A stretch of 64,000 bases of DNA from Bin22 sp965207275 (lineage in GTDB: Bacteria > Chloroflexota > Dehalococcoidia > Lucifugimonadales > UBA3495): assembly GCA_965207275.1 (NCBI GenBank), contig CBDBMH010000002.1, positions 2,728,001 to 2,792,000 of the forward strand. The letters are read 5' to 3'. The translations under genes were made by a program, and so were the position numbers. Shown here piece by piece: positions 16,493 through 24,719 of this stretch (within the stretch, counting starts at the first letter, position 1; each line of letters starts with the position of its first letter). Under the pieces are notes generated by a model. That model was not told the DNA's origin. It saw only the letters and a program-made list of their open reading frames with translations, and did not search any database.

Positions 16493-18252
16493 AATCCCAT
16501 CGCTCCTTGATCTGGCGCGTTTTCCCCATATATGCGGCCTTGACCCTGCTCACCTTGGCCGTGCTGGCCTTTTTTTCGACTTATTCCCTCTTTCTTCAGG
16601 CCGATGACCAACTGCATGAGCAGCAGCGCGGCCAGGCCGTGTTGGCCGCCGGGCTCACTGCCACTTACTTGGCGGACGACGATAGCGCAGACCTGGCAGA
16701 CCTCCACAATTCTCTGGCCCTCTCTATTGACAACCCCGTAACTATTCTGGCCACCGATGGCACGGTACTGTCCCAACCTCCGGACGGCGCAGCGCTGGCA
16801 GAAGTTCCCATCGGGGAAGCGGAGCTGTCCAGCGTCCTCGATGGTAATGTGGGACAAGCCGTCCGAACGCCGGCGGGCGGAGATTCCCAAACCCTTTTCA
16901 CCGCCGCGCCCGTGATAGTGGAAGAGCGTGTGGTGGCAATAGTACACCTGTCGACCGAGGCGACTTGGACGGTTGGCGCCCTTGCCGTCGTGTTGTCGAC
17001 ATTTGGCGCCTGGGTGCTGGCGTCGGGCGGGGCAGCCCTGTTGCTGGGCTGGTACCTGGCCCGGTCCTCCTCCCGTTCCCTGCAGACGGTAGGAGCGGTG
17101 GCCGAAGCTTCTCGGCAGTTGGAACGGGGCGACTACGACAACCGGGTTCCCTCCGGCGCGTACGAAGAGACTCGCCAGCTTACCGATTCATTCAACCGCA
17201 TGGCCGACGCCATCAGGGGCGTTGTCGGCCGCCTTTCCTCCGAGCGTGACACTCTTTCCGCGGTGCTGGAAACCATGGCGGACGGGGTGGTTGTGACCGA
17301 CCCAGGGGGACGGGTGTCCTTGTTCAATCCCGCCGCCTGCGACCTCCTGGGAATCCGTGCCCGGCAGATCGAGGGTGTCCGGTTTGTGGAGTTGGTTCGG
17401 GACAACGAAATCTTCCAGGCCATCAACCGGTGCCAGGAGGAGCAGTCCCGCCAGCAGACCGATGTATCGCTGATCCTGCCTCGCCGTTACCTCAGCGTCA
17501 TTGCCACGCCCCTGGACAACGATGGCGGTGTGCTGGTGACCCTGCACGACCTGACCCGGATGCGGCAGGTGGAGACCAGCCAGCGGGAGTTTGTCAGCAA
17601 CGTCTCCCACGAACTGCGCAACCCAATGGCTTCCATCAAGGCCATGGTGGAAACCCTGGAGTCCGGGGCGGTGAATGACCCGCAGGTGGCGCTGGACTTC
17701 CTGTCCCGGATGCGGGGAGACGTGGACCGCATGAACGGCTTGGTGAACGACCTGCTGGAACTGTCCCGAATGGAAAGCGGCCAGTTCAAGATAGATGCGG
17801 AGCCGATGGCTCTGGCGCCGCTGGTTCACGCTGTTAAGACGCAGTTCGGGGAGACGGCGGCGTCTCAAGAGGTTGAACTGGTTGAGGACCTGGCGGGAGA
17901 TATGCCACTGGTTATGGTCGACGGCGAGAAACTGAACCAGATTTTCGTGAACCTGGTGGAAAACTCCCTCAAGTTCACTCCGCCCGGTGGAAAGGTTCTA
18001 ATCCGCGCCGAAGCGGAAGACGAGCACGTCCAAATCGTGTTGAAGGACACGGGAATTGGCGTTGCTCCCCAGCACTTGCCCCACATTTTCGAGCGTTTCT
18101 ACAAGGTCAACCGTTCGCGCCGGGACAGCGGCACCGGCCTGGGCCTTTCCATTGTCAAGCAGTTAGTGGAGGCCCACGGCGGCCGGATTGCGGTGGAGAG
18201 CAAAGAGGGCGAAGGCTGCGCCTTCACCTTTACTTTACCTCGCGCCCCCTGA
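16489..18252 (+). CDS. PhoR-like sensor histidine kinase (2 TM, HAMP, PAS, HisKA, HATPase)
   Basis: 587 residues. Membrane helices at about 10-32 and 160-190 enclose an extracytoplasmic sensor of about 125 residues. A HAMP segment follows (about 190-245), then a PAS domain (LSAVLETMADGVVVTDPGGRVSLFNPAA, about 254-290), HisKA with the phosphoacceptor H374 in NVSHELRNPMASIKAM, and HATPase_c with N box (NLVENSLKFTPPGG), G1 (DTGIGV) and G2 (GTGLGLSIVK). Partner of the regulator encoded immediately upstream. The extracytoplasmic domain is not one I recognise, so the stimulus is open. Confidence 0.92.
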   Translation: MKSHRSLIWRVFPIYAALTLLTLAVLAFFSTYSLFLQADDQLHEQQRGQAVLAAGLTATYLADDDSADLADLHNSLALSIDNPVTILATDGTVLSQPPDGAALAEVPIGEAELSSVLDGNVGQAVRTPAGGDSQTLFTAAPVIVEERVVAIVHLSTEATWTVGALAVVLSTFGAWVLASGGAALLLGWYLARSSSRSLQTVGAVAEASRQLERGDYDNRVPSGAYEETRQLTDSFNRMADAIRGVVGRLSSERDTLSAVLETMADGVVVTDPGGRVSLFNPAACDLLGIRARQIEGVRFVELVRDNEIFQAINRCQEEQSRQQTDVSLILPRRYLSVIATPLDNDGGVLVTLHDLTRMRQVETSQREFVSNVSHELRNPMASIKAMVETLESGAVNDPQVALDFLSRMRGDVDRMNGLVNDLLELSRMESGQFKIDAEPMALAPLVHAVKTQFGETAASQEVELVEDLAGDMPLVMVDGEKLNQIFVNLVENSLKFTPPGGKVLIRAEAEDEHVQIVLKDTGIGVAPQHLPHIFERFYKVNRSRRDSGTGLGLSIVKQLVEAHGGRIAVESKEGEGCAFTFTLPRAP

Positions 18253-18353
18253 CCCCTTTTTACATCCCTCCAGCATCCCTCTACCTGGCCCAATTGACAT
18301 CGCGACCCCAGCGACAGCTTTGCCGCAGCGTGCGCTCAGCGTCAACACACCGG

Positions 18354-18755
18354 TCAGGTGTCCGTGAGCGCGCCCGGAATATCGTCCACCCTGAAGACGA
18401 TTGTATCCACCGCCTTGTGCATTATGTCGGGGGCGTCGCCGTCGTGCCAGAGAAGGACAGTGCGCTTGCCGGCGCCAATGCCGTAACCCAGTTCCAGGTG
18501 GGCAGAGCGTCCGCAGGGAAGAACGCAGACTACGGCATCGCTGGCATTCAGGGCGTTCATGTCGCTCTCGAAAATCGAGCGAACCCCGGGCTGGTCCAGG
18601 AAGTCGAGAAGTTTGTCCGACGTCATCTCTCCGGAATTGGAGTCGGAGTCACCGTGGTGGCGAAAGTCATAAACGTCGTGGCCGGCATGGCGCAGAACTT
18701 TCACCACATCCGGATAAACTTCGTTGCGCCAGGAACTGGCCACGTATACCTTCAT
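18354..18755 (-). CDS. nucleoside 2-deoxyribosyltransferase-like protein
   Basis: 133 residues, compact alpha/beta fold: MKVYVASSWRNEVYPDVVKVLRHAGHDVYDFRH at the N terminus, SDMNALNASDAVVCVLPCGRSAHLELGYGIGAGK at about 67-100. These are the conserved nucleotide-binding segments of the NDT/DUF4406 superfamily: Asp in the 'D...L..ADAVV' strand and Ser-x-x-x-Glu-x-Gly catalytic loop with Glu. Members exchange nucleobases on deoxynucleosides or hydrolyse nucleotides (DNPH1-like). Substrate cannot be inferred. Monocistronic, on the strand opposite to the two-component genes. Confidence 0.75.
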   Translation of the reverse strand: MKVYVASSWRNEVYPDVVKVLRHAGHDVYDFRHHGDSDSNSGEMTSDKLLDFLDQPGVRSIFESDMNALNASDAVVCVLPCGRSAHLELGYGIGAGKRTVLLWHDGDAPDIMHKAVDTIVFRVDDIPGALTDT

Positions 18756-18904
18756 ATAAGCTAACCCACCGTAAATTTGGCAGGGCGATTATACGGGAAG
18801 GAAGAGTTTTTGTCTGTGGAAATCGCCAGCTAAACCAGGATACGATGCCTGGTTCAGCGAGCAACAAAGGGGGAAGCCAGTTTTCCCGCGTCTAAGGCAG
18901 CCTG

Positions 18905-19747
18905 CTAACCGAAGTGCTCGGCCAGGGCCAGCACCATGCTTCCCATGTGGGGATGCTCCGGTTCCACGTCCACGGGAATGCCGGCCTCCAGCAGGCGGCG
19001 CGTACAGACGGGACCAACCGACGCCACAACTACTCCCTGCCCTGCTCCACCGTCGGACGGCCTGTTGCCGGCGCCCAGTGAAGCCCGCAGGGCCGTTTCC
19101 TTGTCGGCCTTGTCGGCGATTGTCAGCAGGTTCGCTACCTGGGGCTGGCTGGTGAAGGCTATGGCGTCTATTTTTCCCGCCGTCAGGTGGTCAATCATGT
19201 TAATTACCGGTGTTTCGTCTTCGGGCAGGCCCCAGGTATACAGGGTGATTTCACGCACCTGGGCGCCCTTGTCCCGCAGGTGCTGGGCCAGGGGCCGGTT
19301 GGGGCCTCCATAGTGCTGCAGGGCCACCACCTTGCCCGCCAGGTCCCATGTATCGAGGGATTCAATAAGATCGGCGGTGGTGTAGGGTTCCGGCGGCATC
19401 ACGTCGATGTGGATCTTGTGCCGGCGCAAAACCCGGGCCGGCTTGGGACTACGGGCTATGACGGTCAACCGGTCCAGGGCGTTGATGAACTCTGTCTCCC
19501 GGCCCATTCCCGCGGCGGTGGAAACCAGCGCCTGGGTACCGACGCCCGTCAGGAGAGTAACAGCGTGGATATGGCCGGCGCACACGTCCATGACCAATTG
19601 CCGTACCTCAGGGCTGTCCTTCAGGTACACTTCTTGCAGCACGGGCGCGGGGTAAGGGACGCCGCCGTGCCGCTCTATCAGCCCGGCCATTTCCGACGTC
19701 ATCCGGGCTTCGACAAAGGCAACCGCCCTGCCATTCAAAGAGGCCAA
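18905..19747 (-). CDS. hemD: uroporphyrinogen-III synthase family protein
   Basis: 280 residues. The two-lobed HemD fold is recognisable: N-terminal GRAVAFVEARMTSEMAGLIERHGGVPYPAPVL, the VTLLTGVGTQALV segment (about 64-76), KPARVLRRHKI, and DAIAFTSQPQVANLL (about 196-210) that pairs with the second lobe. HemD closes hydroxymethylbilane to uroporphyrinogen III, the precursor of siroheme. It follows the sulfite reductase gene by 103 bases on the same strand and so is probably in its operon and under its attenuator. A second HemD is fused to CobA at 38,994-40,547, so this copy may be dedicated to siroheme for the reductase. Confidence 0.85.
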   Translation of the reverse strand: MASLNGRAVAFVEARMTSEMAGLIERHGGVPYPAPVLQEVYLKDSPEVRQLVMDVCAGHIHAVTLLTGVGTQALVSTAAGMGRETEFINALDRLTVIARSPKPARVLRRHKIHIDVMPPEPYTTADLIESLDTWDLAGKVVALQHYGGPNRPLAQHLRDKGAQVREITLYTWGLPEDETPVINMIDHLTAGKIDAIAFTSQPQVANLLTIADKADKETALRASLGAGNRPSDGGAGQGVVVASVGPVCTRRLLEAGIPVDVEPEHPHMGSMVLALAEHFG

Positions 19748-19782
19748 GTCCCACTCTCCAGCAGAAATCCACGAGGGCTACA

Positions 19783-19833
19783 AAGTTACACGAAGAATAT
19801 ACCAGACATTCTTCGAGTTTCTTCGTGTAACTT
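19783..19833. repeat. 15-bp perfect inverted repeat between sulfite reductase and hemD
   Basis: AAGTTACACGAAGAA (19783-19797) and its exact complement (19819-19833) around a 21-base spacer. It lies in the intercistronic gap and may stabilise mRNA or be a dispersed repeat; no T run follows. Confidence 0.6.
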
Positions 19834-19850
19834 CGTGGTTTATGAACTGA

Positions 19851-21686
19851 CTAGACGGCGCACTCGCCTTCGCCCCGTTCCAGTACGTAATTGTTGGTGC
19901 GTTCCCAGTCCACATACAGGTCGCCGCCCACTTCCTTGCTCGCCGCGGACTCCTGGACGGCGGCAGCCACCGACGTAAGCTCCTCAACTCCCACCCGGTC
20001 CAGGAAGGTGTTGAAGGCCTCGCCGTCCTGGCGGTTGTCCTTGTAATAGGTGGCGATTTCCCGGACCATCCCGGGCACCAGCTTGGCGGGAACCTTGACC
20101 TTGGGTATGCGAGAGCCGATCCGAGAGTCCTCGACCCGGTTGTCGCCATAATTGCCGCCCAGGAACATTTCGTAGGCGGGAATCTGGCTGCCGTCCGGGC
20201 CCTTGATGGCCGCGCCGTGGAAGCCGATGTTGGCAATGTGATGCAGGCCGCAACCGTTGGGGCAGCCGCTCATCTTGATGCGGATCTTCTTGACGCCGTC
20301 GTCTTCCATCAGGCCGTTCCAGGTGCCCAGTTCCTCGCGTATGGCCTTGGCCAGTCCCATGGAAGAGGTGATGCCCAGCTTGCAGCTATCGGTGCCTGGG
20401 CAGGACACCACGTTGCTTATGGAGTGGGCGCCCGGCTCGTCCAGGTCAATTGTCCCCAGGGCCGCCCAGACGTCGTGCAAGTAGCCGTCGGGCACCCAGC
20501 GCAGGGCCAGGTTCTGTTCCTGGGTGGCGTTGGCCCGTCCGCCGGTGTAGCGGCGCAGGATGTCGGCCAGGCCTCTGAACTGAACCGGCGTCAGGTCGCC
20601 CCGAACGGGCTTGACGTAAACGATGTTATAGCCGGCCTGCTTCTGGGCCACCACGTTGGTTTCCAGCCAGTAGTAGTACTCGCCACTTCCGTTGCCTGAC
20701 CCGTTGGCCGAGACCTCGGGGAGTTCCGGTGGGTTCTCGTGGTAGATTTCCTCATCGGCGATGTAGTCTTTGGGGTCTATGGGGCCGATTTCGGCCAGTT
20801 CCGCTTCCACCAGGTTGCGAAACTCGTCCAGGCCGATGCGGTCGATCAGCACTTTCAGGCGGGCCATCATGCGGTTCTTACGCAGGGAATCCGCCTTGTC
20901 AAACACGGTCCACACCGCAAGGGCCAGGCGCAGGTAGTCGTCCTCGGGCAGGAACTCGTAAAGGGGTTTGGCCAGCCGGGGCATGATGGAGGTGCCTCCG
21001 CCCACGTAGACCTTGAATCCCCGCTTCTCGACGCCATTCTCCACCTTAACCTGCGACACGTAGGTCAGGTCCTGGATGGCGGCGGCCACCATATCGCGGC
21101 TGTCCACCCCGGTGAACGCGGACTTGAACTTGCGGGGGAAGGTCTGGGTGATGGGATGCCGCACCCCGAACCTCACGTACCCGGTGAGGTAGGGAGTGGG
21201 ATCGAAAATCTCGTCGGCATCCACGCCGGCGGTGGGCGCGCCCACCACGTTTCGAACGGTATTGCCGCAGGCTTCCCGGCTGGTGAGGCCAACCGTGCCC
21301 AGCTTGCGCAGTACGTCGGGACACTCGGGCAGGGGAATGTGGTGGAACTGGATGTTTTCCCGGGTGGTTATGTGACCCTTGCCCAGCGGGGCATACCCCT
21401 CGGCAATTTCGCCCAGGGCATCCAGGGCATCGGCGGTGAGAATGCCGCCGGGGATTTTGACCCGAATCATCTGCACATCGGCCTGGCGTTGGCCATACAC
21501 TCCCTGGCGGAGCCGGAAAGGCGTGAATTCAAGGTTGTCCTGCTCTCCGGACTGGTAACGGGCAGACTCTTCCTCGAACCGCTGAACTTCGCTCTCCAAA
21601 AAGGGAACAACTCCCCGCGCGGTCGAGGCCAGTTCAAGGCTTTCCTGGTAGAATTCCTCCTGGGACTGTCCTGTCTTCGTGGTCAC
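19851..21686 (-). CDS. sir: ferredoxin-type sulfite/nitrite reductase (siroheme, 4Fe-4S)
   Basis: 611 residues, GTG start at 21686 with AGGAGG six bases ahead. Two nitrite/sulfite reductase ferredoxin-like half domains and two siroheme/4Fe-4S domains are in the usual order. The cluster and siroheme ligands are CPGTDSC (C-x5-C) and SGCPNGC (C-x3-C) at about residues 425-475; the first half has TSREACGNTVRNVVGAP. Such enzymes reduce sulfite to sulfide or nitrite to ammonium with six electrons. The fold alone cannot tell which, but the cysteine-coding leader ahead of this gene strongly favours assimilatory sulfite reduction. HemD follows. Cytosolic. Confidence 0.9.
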   Translation of the reverse strand: MTTKTGQSQEEFYQESLELASTARGVVPFLESEVQRFEEESARYQSGEQDNLEFTPFRLRQGVYGQRQADVQMIRVKIPGGILTADALDALGEIAEGYAPLGKGHITTRENIQFHHIPLPECPDVLRKLGTVGLTSREACGNTVRNVVGAPTAGVDADEIFDPTPYLTGYVRFGVRHPITQTFPRKFKSAFTGVDSRDMVAAAIQDLTYVSQVKVENGVEKRGFKVYVGGGTSIMPRLAKPLYEFLPEDDYLRLALAVWTVFDKADSLRKNRMMARLKVLIDRIGLDEFRNLVEAELAEIGPIDPKDYIADEEIYHENPPELPEVSANGSGNGSGEYYYWLETNVVAQKQAGYNIVYVKPVRGDLTPVQFRGLADILRRYTGGRANATQEQNLALRWVPDGYLHDVWAALGTIDLDEPGAHSISNVVSCPGTDSCKLGITSSMGLAKAIREELGTWNGLMEDDGVKKIRIKMSGCPNGCGLHHIANIGFHGAAIKGPDGSQIPAYEMFLGGNYGDNRVEDSRIGSRIPKVKVPAKLVPGMVREIATYYKDNRQDGEAFNTFLDRVGVEELTSVAAAVQESAASKEVGGDLYVDWERTNNYVLERGEGECAV

Positions 21687-21762
21687 TGCGGCCTCCTGCG
21701 AATACCCATTTCGTGATCAAATCAGCGCTGGCTTTTCGGTACTTGGCAACTGGGAATCGGGC

Positions 21763-21900
21763 AAAAAAACAGGCCCACCAAACGGCGTTGTGCTCGGTGG
21801 GCGCTGGGTTGTCGGTCAGACGTGTTGACTTACCCGCTCCCTATGTGGGCGGACAAGTACAAATACAAACGCAGCGGCAGATATTGTTGACTAACATTGT
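21763..21900 (-). promoter_or_regulatory. cysteine-responsive transcription attenuator (leader RNA)
   Basis: Transcript of about 136 bases between the promoter and a terminator. After the leader ORF come segments: 1 = CCGCCC (21852-21847), 2 = GGGAGCGGGT (21841-21832), 3 = ACCCAGCGCCCACC (21809-21796), 4 = GGTGGGC (21779-21773), then T7 (21769-21763). 1:2 makes six pairs with one bulge; 2:3 makes nine pairs plus one A-G mismatch and one bulge and would occupy half of segment 3; 3:4 is a 7-bp perfect terminator stem. The leader's stop codon TAG touches segment 2. Read together this is a textbook ribosome-controlled attenuator; regulation itself is inferred. Confidence 0.8.
21841..21897 (-). 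CDS. leaderless polycysteine leader peptide, 18 aa
   Basis: ATG at 21897-21895, TAG at 21843-21841, encoding MLVNNICRCVCICTCPPT. Cysteines are residues 7, 9, 11, 13 and 15. There is no Shine-Dalgarno sequence; the -10 box at 21906-21911 puts the transcript start within about 0-3 bases of the ATG, so the mRNA is leaderless. Five alternating Cys codons (TGC, TGC, TGT, TGT, TGT) are not expected by chance. Like leader peptides of amino-acid operons, and like the polycysteine leaderless ORFs described in mycobacteria, its translation would report the supply of Cys-tRNA. Probably has no function as a protein. Confidence 0.85.
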   Translation of the reverse strand: MLVNNICRCVCICTCPPT

Positions 21901-21905
21901 CAGGA

Positions 21906-21934
21906 ATTCTAATGGCCTCAGCGGGCCTTGTCAA
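21906..21934 (-). promoter_or_regulatory. promoter of the sulfite reductase operon
   Basis: Minus strand: consensus TTGACA (21934-21929), 17-base spacer, TAGAAT (21911-21906). Start point expected at 21897-21900. Confidence 0.8.
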
Positions 21935-22121
21935 CAGGCCTTGATATTAATTTGCGGTTAACATTTTGGGAAGTGATGATGTACGGAAGGAGGCAATGCC
22001 TTTGCGCGACCGGTCACCCCTTCTTGACCTTCATCCTAACGAAGCAAGTGTCGCTTCACCCGTCCCTTATGCCGGGGCCCAATAATGTTGCGCCGCCGTG
22101 ATCCCCGCCGGCCCCCTTCCT

Positions 22122-22901
22122 CTAACTCACCACCTGGGAAATGCCAAAGTAAACTTCCTGCGGGTCTTTCAGGAAGGCAAAACGGATGTTGTCGACCTGC
22201 GTTAGCGGGAGAACGACTTGGGCGCCCATGCTTTCGGCCAGTTCCAGGCTGGCGGCGCAATCGTCGACGCAGAAGTAGACGGACCAGTTGGGCGGCACTT
22301 CGCCCCACTCGGGTTTGATTTGCATCATCCCTCCAACGGGACTGTCACCATTGTTAAATTCGTGGTACTGCCCTCCCTCCGGGTCGGGGTGGGTCGTGGC
22401 CCGACTCCAGCCGAAGACGTTGGCATAGAAACCGGCGGCAGCCTCGGTGTCGTGGGTGTAAAGCTCGTTCCAGCCCAGGGAGCCGGGTGAATAGATGAGC
22501 TGAGCGCCGATGTGTTCCCGGGGCTGCCACATGCCGAAGGCGGCGCCGGTGGAGTCGGCGACAAAGGCCATGCGCCCGGCATCGAAGACATCATCCGGCC
22601 CCATAATCACCGTGCCCCCGGCCTCGGTCACCCGGGTGACCTGCGCATCCACATCCACCACTGATATGTAGCTGCTCCAATGGGGATGAACTCCCTCCAT
22701 CCCCGGGCCCATCTCGTATAAACCGCAAACGTTCTTTCCGTCCTTCTGGACCATGGAATAGACCATCCCATTCCCCACCGGGTTGTCAATGGCGGTCCAG
22801 CCCAGGAGCCGGGAGTAGAAGCTCTTCGACGCTTCGGCGTCGGTTGTTGAAAGGTCTATCCAGCAGAAATTGCCGGGAGCGTGACTGGTTACTTCAGGCA
22901 T
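22122..22901 (-). CDS. VOC (glyoxalase/bleomycin resistance) family protein
   Basis: 259 residues comprising two VOC modules of about 120 residues each: N-terminal PGNFCWIDLSTTDAEASKSFYSRLLGW and C-terminal PGSLGWNELYTHDTEAAAGFYANVFGW, each continuing to a strand with a conserved Gly/Glu region (GGTVIMGPDDV; GAQVVLPLTQV). This tandem layout resembles the CFP30B/27-kDa antigen-type glyoxalase-like proteins. Metal ligands H/E of true glyoxalase are only partly visible, so substrate is unknown. It precedes the attenuator region on the same strand but has its own promoter space and no link to sulfur metabolism that I can see. Confidence 0.85.
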   Translation of the reverse strand: MPEVTSHAPGNFCWIDLSTTDAEASKSFYSRLLGWTAIDNPVGNGMVYSMVQKDGKNVCGLYEMGPGMEGVHPHWSSYISVVDVDAQVTRVTEAGGTVIMGPDDVFDAGRMAFVADSTGAAFGMWQPREHIGAQLIYSPGSLGWNELYTHDTEAAAGFYANVFGWSRATTHPDPEGGQYHEFNNGDSPVGGMMQIKPEWGEVPPNWSVYFCVDDCAASLELAESMGAQVVLPLTQVDNIRFAFLKDPQEVYFGISQVVS

Positions 22902-23050
22902 GTCGAAAATACTTCCTTATCGTTGTCTAAGAATGGGATGAGTCCCTGCATCCGTAGTTACCGGCTAAACTGCCGACGGTAGGGCCGGCCGACAGCCGGA
23001 AGATTATACAACATCGGGGCTTGCTGGCGCTCCCCCTGGGCGCCTACTTA

Positions 23051-23219
23051 CCAGGGCAATCGCATGAGTGTCCAGACCCACAACCGTCATACCGGCGAAA
23101 GCCCGTATCCAGCTCCCGAATTTCTTTGTCGCCCTCCATGGTTGCTTGCCTCTATGTATTCTGGACTCCGGCGAAAGCCGGAGTGACGGCCGGATGGGGC
23201 ATTCATGCGATTGCCCTGG
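23051..23219. repeat. MITE-like element with 17-bp perfect terminal inverted repeats (copy 2)
   Basis: CCAGGGCAATCGCATGA (23051-23067) and its exact complement (23203-23219). Inside is a second imperfect inverted pair of the widespread type CCGTCATACCGGCGAAAGCC / GGCGAAAGCCGGAGTGACGG. No ORF. CCTACTTA flanks both ends (23043-23050; about 23,219-23,226), possibly a target duplication. It occupies most of the 511-base gap 22,902-23,412. Confidence 0.65.
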
Positions 23220-23412
23220 CCTACTTACACCGGAAGAACGATTCGAAGACAGGCTATTGTTGAGGGCACCATAGTAATGCAAGGATCCGCTTGCTGGGTA
23301 CCGGAAGGTGGGCCCGATGGCGAAGTGGAATCGCTCTGCCCGCCGTCAGGCAAATCGGATATAATGACGGTGACCGGAGGATTCGAAAACTGAAAACCCG
23401 GAGGGGCCCGTA

Positions 23413-24603
23413 ATGATTACCAAGTTTGGCAGCCTGTTTGCCGGGCACGTTGACTTTGAGGATATCGGGCTGGACGCCACCGCACTCAATAACCGATGGC
23501 TCCCGGACGATCACCTGGCGTCGGTATTCGACAAGGCCGAGTCCATAGCCGGGGTGATGGACCGGCTGGACTATGAGACTTTCTGGATGGCTGAGCACCA
23601 CTTCCAGCGGGAAGGGTACGAGTGCATCCCCAATCTGATGCTCTTTGCCGTCCACCTGGCCCACCTGACCAAGAAACTGAAAATCGGATGCGGCTTCAAC
23701 ATTGCCCCTATGTGGAATCCCCTGCGCATGGCCGAGGACTACGCTACCGCCGACATTTTGACCGACGGTCGGGTGGTGTTCGGCGTGGGCCGCGGCTACC
23801 ACACCCGCGAGGTGGAAACCTTCGACGCGCCCATTATTGACCAGGACGCCAACCGGGAGCTGTTCGAAGAGCAGGTAGAAGTAATGTTCAAGGCCTTCAA
23901 CGAGCGCTCCTTCTCCCACCACGGCAAGCACTACAACATCCCGCCGGATGTGCCCTACCGGGGCTACGACCTGAAGGAGATCACCCTGGTGCCCAGGCCC
24001 AGGTACCTGCCGGTGGAGTGCTACCAGCCCGTGGTCAGCGCCAGCCAGCGGGCCATGGACTTCATGGTCAAACATGGCATCAAGGGCATGATCGGCGGGG
24101 GCGCGGCGGCCGGGGGCGCCACCATGGACGTGGTGCGCAGGTGGCGGGAAACCCTGGCCAATGCCGGCAGGGAAACGGAACTGGGCGGGGACCTGATTAT
24201 CGGGTTCTCCATCCACTTGGCCGACACCGAAGAAAAGGGCATGAATGAAGCCAGGCTGTTCTTTGAAGAGAACATGAAGATGTTCGCGCCCCTGGGTTTC
24301 TTCCATGGACTGTCGGATGAGCAGATAGTGGCCCTGGGCGACCCTTCCCGGGCGCGTTCCGCCGGCCTGCCGACCATTGAGGACGGTGTCCGGGCCGGTT
24401 CGTGGCTGTGCGGGCCGCCGGAACTGGTGGCGGAAAAACTCAACGCCATCCAGGAAATGTACCCGGGCCTCACCCAGATCAATGTCGGGTCCGTGGTTGG
24501 TACGCCCCAGAAGGTCATCCTGGAACAGCTGGAATGGTTCGGCAAAGAGGTTATGCCCCAGTTCAAGGCCCAGGCCAACGTGGCCGTGCCGGCGGACGAT
24601 TAG
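23413..24603 (+). CDS. LLM-class flavin-dependent oxidoreductase (luciferase-like)
   Basis: 396 residues, GGAGG eight bases before ATG. The bacterial-luciferase TIM barrel is seen in YETFWMAEHHFQREGYECIPNLM (about 55-80), LKIGCGFNIAPMWNPLRMAEDYATADILTDGRVVFGVGRGYHTREVE (about 93-140) and the late GSWLCGPPELVAEKLNAIQE segment. These enzymes use FMNH2 or F420 to oxidise organic substrates such as alkanes, alkanesulfonates or nitriloacetate. The cofactor cannot be fixed by eye. The gene is monocistronic; a TATAAT lies at 23,360. A second, distinct member is at 48,438. Confidence 0.9.
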   Translation: MITKFGSLFAGHVDFEDIGLDATALNNRWLPDDHLASVFDKAESIAGVMDRLDYETFWMAEHHFQREGYECIPNLMLFAVHLAHLTKKLKIGCGFNIAPMWNPLRMAEDYATADILTDGRVVFGVGRGYHTREVETFDAPIIDQDANRELFEEQVEVMFKAFNERSFSHHGKHYNIPPDVPYRGYDLKEITLVPRPRYLPVECYQPVVSASQRAMDFMVKHGIKGMIGGGAAAGGATMDVVRRWRETLANAGRETELGGDLIIGFSIHLADTEEKGMNEARLFFEENMKMFAPLGFFHGLSDEQIVALGDPSRARSAGLPTIEDGVRAGSWLCGPPELVAEKLNAIQEMYPGLTQINVGSVVGTPQKVILEQLEWFGKEVMPQFKAQANVAVPADD

Positions 24604-24641
24604 AGAAGCCCACCTGAAACGAGGTATTGTACTTTACACCT

Positions 24642-24702
24642 TTCGACAGGCTCGGGGTGAGCGGTTCCGTCAGCGCGGTCCCCTCATGCAGAACCTGTCG
24701 AA
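24642..24702. repeat. inverted repeat TTCGACAGG...CCTGTCGAA
   Basis: TTCGACAGG (24642-24650) and CCTGTCGAA (24694-24702) enclose GC-rich sequence, a dispersed palindromic element type common in large genomes. It reaches to within 18 bases of the next gene and supplies no start signals. Confidence 0.5.
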
Positions 24703-24719
24703 CTGTGGTTGTTAAGCAG

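Noticed and set aside
21720..21900. A riboswitch (for example SAM-binding) ahead of the sulfite reductase gene.
   Set aside because: The leader lacks any of the conserved core motifs I know for SAM, cobalamin, TPP or FMN switches, and the polycysteine ORF gives a simpler reading.
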